A stretch of 64,000 nucleotides of DNA from Pyrenophora tritici-repentis (lineage: Eukaryota > Ascomycota > Dothideomycetes > Pleosporales > Pleosporaceae), in the NCBI RefSeq assembly GCF_003171515.1, contig NC_089395.1, positions 2,728,001-2,792,000 on the forward strand, in the 5' to 3' direction. Position numbers and translations under genes: made by a program. The notes beneath the pieces are model-generated. The model was given only the letters and a program-made list of their open reading frames with translations, had not been told where the DNA came from and ran no database searches. Positions 20,080 through 28,877 of this stretch are shown one piece after another; position 1 is the first letter of the stretch, and each line of letters opens with the position of its first letter.

Positions 20080-23000
20080 TCTACGAGAAGCTCGGCCCTC
20101 GGGCTCGTCCTGCCCCCACTAAGCGCCCGATGAGGAAACGGCCAACCAGTCTTGCCGGACTCGCGCGCAACAACGTCCGGTGAGCAGCGCTATAAGATTA
20201 CTACTAGTAAGAGTCAAGTTTGGACGACTATGTCGACCAGAAGAACTAGAAGCGCTGTTTTGGGGAAGAGACCATTAGATGCCTTTACTTTATGTATGCA
20301 TACGCCCGCATCATTCGATCGTCTTACAAGCCTGTTGCGCTGGCACGCGACCAAATCACCGCACTCCCTGGCCACTCACCATTCTTACCTGGAGCACGAT
20401 GCACCATGTGCGTCGTCTCATGCATATTCTTCATTACCGCCGTCCAGAATTCCATCAACCTCCATCTCTGGACTCGCTCGTTGCTGAACTAGTGCGCGAC
20501 GGCCGCTAGGAGAGCCTACCGAAATTCTACCGTGTTACTCGCTGACCGGAGAATACAAAAAGCTCAATACGAAAACGGTAGTCAGTACGGTGTGTTTGAG
20601 AAGAATGTCGCAATCAAACTCTCAATCATCAGGCTGCGGACATCCGTTCAAGGTGCGTCAACTCTGCAGTCATGAGCAATGACGGTCCTAGGGAGCTACA
20701 CATATGGTTTGCTCAAGCCCCATCTTTAGCTATACGTTAGTACCGATCAGTATCAATCCAATTTGGTCCATCCCGTTCTGTTCCAACATATGTTACACAA
20801 GCTCACCGCTTTACTCTGTGCCTTTGTGCTCTCTATGCTGAACGTTGCTCAGGCTACATGTCCCCACTGGGAGGAAACCGATTGGAGGCACCGTTTGGGT
20901 CGCGTCGTAGCCGTTCTACTTCCCTTCCGGGCCCATATATGCTTCGAAACTGGTCTCTAGGCGTCATGCCTTCCAAATCAGACCGCCTGCTACGATGATG
21001 CATTAGTCATGCGAGCTGCAAAGTACCATTGTCAATTGCAACCTCGATCCACTACAGCCTTGCTACCCTTCTGCTCGATTTTGGATGCACCCATCCATGC
21101 CAAGAAACCGAAATGGCCGCTGGTGGAAATTGAGACGCCCAGCTCCGTTTGGCGGCAGTTGATTAACTTTTGAGAACCTTGTGGGCATTGTGTACGTCTC
21201 TGAGCCTCCCCCAAGATCACAGGGGCAGAGCTAGACGCGAAGCGGTGAGCTGGTGTTACCATATCAGGTACGTACCTAAAGTCCAAAATGGGAAGAGTAG
21301 CCATCTCCATGTGAACGTCGCCTGGGGATTAAAGGTATAGTCTTGTGGTGCGCAACAATTAAGAAGTGGCGCCAACGTCTTTACATGGAATGGCCTGATT
21401 CGTGCCACCACTGGACATGCCCAAAACAGAGCAATGGCGCCCGGGAGGCAAGTGGGCAGATGATCGCGGTCCCCTTTATCCTCTTAATCCTCAAACAGGC
21501 GCTGAGGCTCGTAAGGCTGACAAGGAAGGCGCCGATTGGCTCTGCTTGTTGCAGTGGGTGCGGACACTAGTATGTGTTCGCCTCCGAACACCAGGTCTCG
21601 GGCCTAGTGCCATGACCAGAGGGACGCCCCGCAATGTCGCTGTGCGTGGGATATTTCTGCGAATTGACAGAAAACGGCGTACACAGCAGTGATGCAGAAG
21701 CGGGACGTAAGCCAATCGAGACGTCGTCGACAAAGAATGCTTACCCAAGAACCCGGTTCGGGGCATGGTGGAGCGTGAGAGCGGATGGGACGTTGTACTT
21801 GCCTGGCCGTATAAGGAAATGCCTCACTCTGGGGTTTGATGAAACGGGATTACATTGGTGAAGAGGTCATCGGGTGTGATGTGAAGAATGCATCCAACTT
21901 GGCGATCCATCAATATGTGCATCTGGTTTGAGAGGAGATGCATACTGGAGAAACCTTAGCAGGCGGTAGTAAGACAACATCGGCGACCATGTGAGTCCAC
22001 ATTCGAAGCCGCATGGACGGCCGGATGGGTCGCGTTACAGTAATGTCTGACTGCCATGATGTGAAGCCACGAACCCGGTCAGAGGATTGCTACTATTCTC
22101 ATGGCTACAGCAGTTCCCAAACAGACAGTAACAACGCTTGGAAGCGGGTGAGCCTGCTGGACTAGAGCATGGACTGCGAAATGTCGCGTGGGGATAAGAC
22201 AAGTGGTCTTGGCATGTTTGTAAAGCTAGCGTCAACAGGTAGTGAGTCCGCCAGGGCATGACGCATATCTGTCCACACGGAGAACGCCACACGGGCGCCA
22301 TGAATGACGGACGGACTTGATGGTCGTATTGATCTTGCATTGTGGCACCGACAGCCAGGTTCAGTCCGATCCAGTGTAACCGGATATTGCAAGCGAGCTC
22401 CGAGCTTTGACAGAGACCAGGACATGTATTTGTTATGCTGCTGGTATAGGTCAGTATTTGAATGCTGCTATGTGAGTGGGTGTTTGAGCTCGGATAATGT
22501 ACTCATCCGGCTATCAGTGTATGAACTGCCCATTTGGACGATGGAGCCTAGTGGTGACATGTCGCAAGCAACTGTTGGCCCAGTCTCGGATCGGGCTGGG
22601 TAAAAGCATTGCATGGTATGATGCAGGATGATGACTAAAGGATAACCATGATTCGAGTCTTTCCGCGTTTCCTTCAGCTATGAGGCTAGATCTGATTACT
22701 TACAGAAATGGCAAGCAGACGCGCAAGATGGACAAGGGAGTCATGACCGAGCTTCTCCCGGTAAGTTGAAGTGGAGCGCATATGTTTGATCCTACACATG
22801 GGAAGAGTCAGCCAGGCCAGGGGAGGCTTTCGATAGTGGCTTGTTGACATGATGCTGCTGGACCGTCAGGCCATGCCGAACTCGAAGGGGCATGTTACAT
22901 GTGGTGCGGGTGCGCCATTGCTGTTGGAGGCAGAAAGCAAACAAGGTCGATGTTAGTCAGTGGATCTCCCGCAAGCCATGTGGCTTATTGCTGATGTGGC

Positions 23001-24686
23001 CCTTGCCGGTTTAGTGGGAAGACACACTGGACAAGGTATGCAGAAAGTCAAGGCAGCAGAAGACGCTAGTGAGGCTGCATGTAGCCGCGGCGGCCAACTG
23101 AACCGGGTTGGGGGTAGACAGACATGTGCAGTAGGCGATACCGCATTTCCCCATGTGCATGTGCGCTCGAGGAAGAACGGAGGAGGGCGGATGGGGGACG
23201 GGGAGCAACGGTGACGGTACTCAGGGCAGGTGTACCGCGGAGGCTAGACAAACCTAGACTTTTGTGAAATTGGGCGAGGGGACGTGGTAGCTGCTTGCGC
23301 AGGGAGGCCTTTTGGCCGCTGAGTGGACGAGCAAAGTCATGACGACGCAAAGAAGGAAAGAAGACAGGTAGAGTGGTGGAGAAGCAACGGTGTGCGGAGG
23401 CTCATGCAGGCCGACGTTTATGGCAGCCAGTCCATGGGCCGTGTTGCTGCCCCTGCGGCTCCAGACGGGCGCGCCGTCGAGGTAGTTCATCGCTTACAAA
23501 AGCGATTGGCGCCATTATCCTCCGATGTCACATGTCACGGGGGGGGGGGGGGAGGGCAAAAGAAAGAAAGAAAGAATCCAGGTGAGGCAAAATGGGCGAT
23601 GGTCAATAGTCCATGGCGATGGCGAGAGAGGCAGTCGCTACCGAAAGGGTTACTGTACAGAGGGCAGGCGCGAGGCAGAATTGCCGGCCCTAAGCTCCTT
23701 CGGCCAGGCCTCGCACCATATTGGCGGCGGCGCATGTCCACCAGAACGTCTCGATACAGAAGACGGCACAGCTGCACTGACACTGATTCCTTCATGGCAT
23801 GGCTCGTATGCAAGCACGGTTTGGTGTGACGAGTGGGCTGCGGCAGCGCTACGCTCAAAACATGCTCGCAGCATCGTCTCGGAGTATTCGCATCGCGCCC
23901 TTCCCTGCACCCAGCCCACAGTCCACAGTCCACACAGTCTACCGCCCACGGCCCATGCTCCAGGGCTCCCTCCCAGGGTCCCGCGACCTAACAATACTAC
24001 CATGACCGCGGCTGCGGAATGGCCAGCCTGGGTTGGACCAAGTCGACCGTGCAATCCCCCAAGACGGGCCTCGTCTTGGGCGAGTTGGAGCGACTTCCCA
24101 GCCCGCCTCGTAGTGTAACCATCATGTGTATCTTTTGCTCCATCTGTACCGAAGCCGTCCGCTTTCGCTCTCTGCTGTCCAGGAAAGCAAGACGGCAAGA
24201 CGGCTGCTCGCTGCTGCTTGTTGCACACTACCACGCCTGGTGGACTTGTCGTCAGCTTGTCTGGCGACCAAACTCTATTCTCCACCCCCCAAATATATGC
24301 CAGACTCAGTATAAGACGGACCACAGATCCGCGTCGTTAGCGTCGACAGATTAGCAACAAGCAAGCCCTGAAGTCGTTCCTTCTCCGTCAACCAACACGC
24401 AACCTGCCACTACCCTACCAGCCTTGCTTGCTTTTATCAGCCACGATCCAAATCACCCTGACTACCCTGACCACCCGAGCTCCTGCCCGTAATCCTACCT
24501 TAGCCTCGACCCAAATCCTGCCGCAATTCCCCAGGCAAGTACTTCATCCAAGAGGCCTATATATCCCCCAGCCTCTGCGCCCCAAGAAGCCTCCTTCTAA
24601 CACACATACAGTCGTTTCCGCTACTTCCTCATCCATCCATTCACTACTACTACTACTACTACCCCATCTGACCACCAACCTTCACA
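20080..24686. other. 4.6 kb gene-poor region
   Basis: No supported gene. Long opposite-strand frames around 23.3-24.3 kb (197 codons plus, 224 codons minus) reflect GC-rich sequence and lack any domain. A G14 tract at 23539-23552 is followed by GAAA repeats. The last ~400 bp, pyrimidine-rich and ending CACTACTACTACTACTAC, should be the promoter and leader of the small Cys-rich gene. Confidence 0.55.
23539..23577 (+). repeat. G14 homopolymer and GAAA microsatellite
   Basis: Fourteen consecutive G, then AGGGC and four AGAA-type tetranucleotides. Slippage-prone simple sequence with G-quadruplex potential. Confidence 0.8.
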
Positions 24687-24851
24687 ATGGCCCGCCCCGC
24701 CAGCTGCACACACAACTTCAAGTTGATCAAGTCAGACACTACCCTCGTCGTCTGGAACTGCAACCTCTGCCATCATGGGCCCTTCAATTCCATCTACGAA
24801 TGCGATCAGTGCAAGCTCAAGACGTGCCGACCCTGCGCTGCCAAAGCATGA
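24687..24851 (+). CDS. 54-residue Cys-rich (zinc-binding-like) protein
   Basis: Uninterrupted from ATG at 24687 to TGA at 24851, with a good start context (CACAATGG). Metal-ligand-like residues are regularly spaced: C7 and H9, then C25-x2-C28-H29-H30, C39-x2-C42 and C47-x2-C50. Three CxxC pairs with a short hydrophobic core (TTLVVWNC, IYEC) resemble a small treble-clef or C1/DC1-like zinc fold. No signal peptide is present, so it is probably intracellular. The base after the stop is followed by GTAAGT, a perfect donor, so the transcript may have a 3' UTR intron. I do not recognise a named family. Support is the ordered Cys pattern, the start context and the pyrimidine-rich leader; function unknown. 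Confidence 0.65.
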   Translation: MARPASCTHNFKLIKSDTTLVVWNCNLCHHGPFNSIYECDQCKLKTCRPCAAKA

Positions 24852-26601
24852 TGTAAGTCGACCTTGTTTTGCTTTTTTCGCCCAACTTTCCTCCTCAAGC
24901 TCAAAGGTCCGTGATCCTTGCCCTGCACCACGTGCAAGGCTTTCGCGGTCCATCGGTCAAATCGATAAAATGCAACTTGTCGGTGCTGACTCGCTGCTGC
25001 AGATGGAATGCACTGATCGCCGGCTACGATCAAAGCACCCGAGATCCCGGTACCCAGATGCACGCGACAGGGAACGTTCCCACCCAGCTCGCCTCTTCAT
25101 TGGCGACCCACGATATTCACCATCATCCTTCGACATGCATCTCTTCTGTTATCGCTCCCACTCCCACCAGCATTATCACGCTCCATCATTTTAGCATGGC
25201 GTTCGGGCGGTTCCGTCTCTCGTCTTTTACCCATCTTGGCCCACGCACTACTTTTTCAAAACGGCAAACTTTTCCCCGCTGCTATCAGCTTCACGACTCG
25301 AGTACACAAAAGCAAAGGGGTACCCGCTTGTCATGGTTTCAGTTTTTTGACAGGGCCCGAGCACTCATGGCCGTTGCAGCCATCCACTTGTTTCATTCTA
25401 CACGGCCGATTTTTCCAAACTATACCACGGAAGACGTTCACACATCATCGGCATGGGTTTTTATTTCCGAGTTTTACAGTACAACGGCTGGTGCAAACCA
25501 TTACGCATAATGTCTTCGTTTCTTCTCATACACTATTTGGTACCATCTGGTGGGCCCGTCGGCGTCACAGCAGGCGTCTACATTGAGCTCTCTGTACATC
25601 TAGACGCCTATAGGTGGGGTCGCTGTTTCACATACCCAGGAGGCGGCATGACTCGGCAGTCTAATAGACGATTCTATACCATTCTCAGATCCTACTTCCA
25701 CCGCTTTTCCATTAACCGCAGCAAGTGCGTGAATTGGCTCGTGCCATGCATTCTGACGTGATGCCGATCCCTCGACCGTTGTCTAGTAATATCTATCGCA
25801 TGTCTTCGTCGCCATTCTCCGTCGACCCAAGCATGCTACGCACTGAAGACGTGAACCGGCATGAAAACCGACCCGCTGCCTTTGCGCCCCGAAGCGAGGC
25901 CTTCGAAAGTTCGCCGAAACATTGGTACAAAGACAGGGTCATGCACATCCGCCATTTAGCGCCCCCAGTTCTTACCTCTTTACGAAAGCCCGCATTCCAG
26001 ATCAACCGCAACGGGCCTAGACGACATCTTTCCACGCTCCTTCCCAAGGGTGCAGAACGAGTTATGTTTCAGCGTTAGTGTGCGAATCCGAGAAAAGGAA
26101 ATAGTGCGAGCCGCCTTCTCGTTTCGTACGCGATATTTGCCAGAGTGGATAGATTCGCCGCATACGAGCAGAAAGGATTGCTTGACCATTCTTTGTCGCC
26201 ATCGCCATGTCCAGATCCCAAAAAGCACATCGTGTCATGCTGAAGCTACTTCTGCACACTTTACACTGCCAAGAATATGTAAGTCATCTTTTCGAGAAGT
26301 GAGGCAAAACTTCTGATACCAAAGACCGCGGTCGAGGTTCCAAATCCAGTCCAGAAACGTTCGCACGAGCCTCCATACACCTCATAACTCATACATGCAC
26401 CATCAGCTTTGCCTCTGCAACAGAATACTTCTGACATGGACTTGCGACGGAATCCCGTAGTGAAGTTTTGGCGGTGCCTGCCCCTTTTGCCGAACATCCC
26501 CGCCTCAAGCGCACGGAACACGCCGCCACATCCAGCCGGGCCGAAGATGCATGCTGCACTGCTGACATTGCCGGTCTAGGACTGGTGCTTACATCGTGCG
26601 T
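24852..26601. other. Intergenic, no convincing gene
   Basis: About 1.75 kb. Plus-strand frames at 24869-25510 (213 codons) and 25725-26078 (117 codons) have no domain and low-complexity translation. The first part is probably 3' UTR of the 54-residue gene. No repeat is seen until the pogo element. Confidence 0.45.
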
Positions 26602-26611
26602 TAACGTGCGG

Positions 26612-26645
26612 GATCAGTAAGCTGGGCAGATCAGTAAGCTGGGCA
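26612..26645 (+). repeat. 17 bp direct duplication in left end of pogo copy B
   Basis: GATCAGTAAGCTGGGCA occurs twice back to back. The right terminal repeat contains a single copy with one transition. Confidence 0.88.
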
Positions 26646-26685
26646 CCCCACCCAACCTGACCCGACACTCTACACAACCACCACA

Positions 26686-28269
26686 ATGCCGCGACAACAA
26701 CGCTCTATACAGACTTCTCGTGAAGGCAGAATAAGCCTTGCTATAGCTTCTTATCATAATAATCCAAAACAGTCTATTCGTGCTCTCGCAAAAGCTTTTG
26801 ATATACCACAATCTACACTACACACGCGTATCCATGGTGTCCAGCCACGATCAGAGACAGTCTCTGTCAACCGCAAGCTATCGCCTATTGAAGAGCAGTC
26901 TCTCGTACAGTGGATCCTAGACCTTGACCGACGCGGTTTTCCGCCTCATATTATTGACGTACGACGAATGGCAGACGCTCTACTCGCTGCGCGCGGCCAA
27001 GATCCACCTCCACAACCTATTGGCAAGAAGTGGGTGCCGCGCTTTGTCCAGAGCCAGCCAGAGCTTCAGACAAAGTGGAGCAGGAGATTTAATAATTAGC
27101 GGGCTGAATATGAGGACCCTACTGCAATCGCACCCTAGTTTAAGCTAGTAGAAGAGACGCGCCAGACGTACGGCGTCCTATACCAAGATATCTACAACTT
27201 TGACGAGACTAGGTTCGCGATAGGCGTCGCTGGCACGTCTAAGGTAGTCACAAGCTCTGAAAGAGTCGGCCGAGCAGTTGTCGTACAGCCAGGCAATCGC
27301 GAGTGGGTTACAGCGATCGAGTGCGTTAACGCGTCTAGCTGGTGTCTGCCACCGTTGGTGATCCTGTCTGGCAAGGTCCACCAAAGCAGCTGGTACAATA
27401 GGCTCCCACTAGACTGGGTGAAGCACTTTAATCACTATACAGCGGCTCGTACAGCTAGGGTATACCGTCTCCTTGTCCTAGACGGCCACAGCAGCCACGC
27501 TACGCCAGAGTTCGACCAGTACTGCGCTAAGAACAAGATTATCAATCTCTGCATGCCGCCTCACACGTCGCATCTTCTCCAGCCGCTTGATGTTAGCTGC
27601 TTCTCGCCGCTCAAGCGGGCGTACGGATGTGAGATTGAGAAGCTCGCCTGCCAAGGCGTCTACCACATTGACAAGATAGACTTCCTTACAGTCTATCAAC
27701 AGATCCGGCCAATAGTTTTTACGCAGCAGAACATCCAGGCAGGCTTCCAAGCAACAGGCCTTGTCCCTCCTTGTCCCGATCGCGTCCTGTCGTCACTTAC
27801 AGTAGCCAGGACACCGTCTCCGCCACAGACAACTATAGATAATAACGCTGCAGCCTGCGCTGCAGCGCAGACAGAGACACCACATACAGTAGCAGAGCTT
27901 CAGCAGCAGGTGCGCTATCTCCAAGAGCGGCTACGCCGGAAATCAGAGAGCCCAACAAGCGTTGCGATACGCCAGCTTGCTAAAAGCGCTCAGCTTGCAA
28001 TGCAATCAGCAGTAATTCTTGCAGAGGAGAACAAGAAGCTACGTGCAGAAAATCAGCGCCAACGACAAAAGCAGGAGCAACAGCGTCAATATATTGCTTC
28101 TAGTGGAGTGCTCCAGGCCCAACAGGCTCAGCAGATAGCTACAGAGGCAGAAAGGGTAGTTATGGGGGGTGACCAGAACCAGACTGGTGAGCGACGTCAG
28201 CGCGCGCCGCCGACGTGCACGAAGTGCCACGTTCAAGAGCATACTCGGAATTCATGCAGAGCTAGATAA
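26686..28269 (+). pseudogene. Pogo-type transposase with two in-frame stops
   Basis: One frame from ATG 26686 to TAA 28269 would give about 525 aa but is broken by TAG at 27097-27099 and TAG at 27142-27144. Flanking residues (FNN-stop-RAEYEDPTAIAP-stop-FKLVEE) fit the family pattern with Gln and Trp at those places, so CAG and TGG have become TAG. Both are CpA-to-TpA changes on one strand or the other. The usual FDETGF is FDETRF (GGG to AGG), again a RIP-type change beside the first catalytic Asp. Intact features: helix-turn-helix (ALAKAFDIPQSTLHTRI), DDE_1 second Asp (LLVLDGHSSH), third Asp (LLQPLDVSCFSPLK), coiled coil and C-terminal zinc knuckle (CTKCHVQEHTRNSC). Not expected to make active transposase. 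Confidence 0.87.
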
Positions 28270-28294
28270 TTAATTATATCTCTTAATTTTATCT

Positions 28295-28312
28295 AATATT
28301 ATTGCGTTGTTG
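28295..28312 (+). repeat. Subterminal 18 nt motif shared with pogo copy A
   Basis: AATATTATTGCGTTGTTG, 66 bp inside the right end; differs by one transition from the motif in the other element. Confidence 0.75.
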
Positions 28313-28379
28313 TGGCTCAATTGCGTAGAGCGTCAGGTCAGGTTAGGTAGGGTGCCCAGCTTACTGGTCCCGCACGTTA

Positions 28380-28877
28380 TCAGATCGGGTTTCCTTTCAT
28401 TCATCGTCAGCTCGTCTGCACAGCGGATTCACGATACTGCCTTGTGTTCCAAGAGAAAGCACTCCTAGCGCTGCAACACACCTCTTATACGCACCACAAC
28501 AGTCACACAAATAAACTACCGGCAGGATTTTCTAATCACCCCATTTATACGCATTAGCATGCGTCAAATACTCACTCGGGGCCACTCACTCGGGGCCACT
28601 CACTCGGGGCCAGTCACGACGTCTAACTCAGCCGCACACAACCATCAGCAGCCAATCAACAGGACATGGCGCTTTCAGCTCCCAACCTAGCGATACATAT
28701 ATAATACCGTGAAAGATCCGATTAGTTTTCATATTTCTCACATGCTGAACTGCGGTCTTTTTGTCTCACTTCTGCATGAAGCAGACTCATTCAGAAATCA
28801 CCCAAGGTCAGAAGCAGCTTTGAGCAAGAAATACAACCGCTGTGTCACCTCAGACACCTGTAGAGGTAAGAGCAATC
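28380..28877. other. Upstream region of the calpain gene
   Basis: About 0.5 kb between the pogo element and the calpain start. It contains a 14 bp triplication (next entry) and a TATATATAATA at about 28696 that could be the TATA element. A 61-codon frame near 28709 is not supported. Confidence 0.5.
28570..28611 (+). repeat. Perfect 3 x 14 bp tandem repeat
   Basis: ACTCACTCGGGGCC repeated exactly three times, about 300 bp upstream of the calpain start. Could be an array of protein-binding sites or a simple slippage product. Confidence 0.9.

Larger units (their letters stand above)
26602..28379 (+). mobile_element. Pogo-like DNA transposon, copy B
   Basis: A 1.78 kb element flanked by TA. The left end begins TAACGTGCGGGATCAGTAAG and the right end is its imperfect inverse over about 60 bp; the differences between the two arms are transitions. 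As in copy A, the left end alone has a 17 bp segment (GATCAGTAAGCTGGGCA) repeated twice in tandem. The terminal sequences differ from copy A, so this is a separate family with the same plan. Confidence 0.88.

Noticed and set aside
23525..24324. Two long overlapping frames, 197 codons plus and 224 codons minus
   Set aside because: GC-rich, on opposite strands, with no domains and no continuation by splicing; probably chance open frames.
24428..24856. 142-codon frame overlapping the small Cys-rich gene
   Set aside because: Pyrimidine-rich leader read in another frame; the 54-residue frame has the ordered Cys pattern.
28570..28611. Tandem repeat as a CRISPR array
   Set aside because: Units are contiguous with no spacers, and the genome is eukaryotic.
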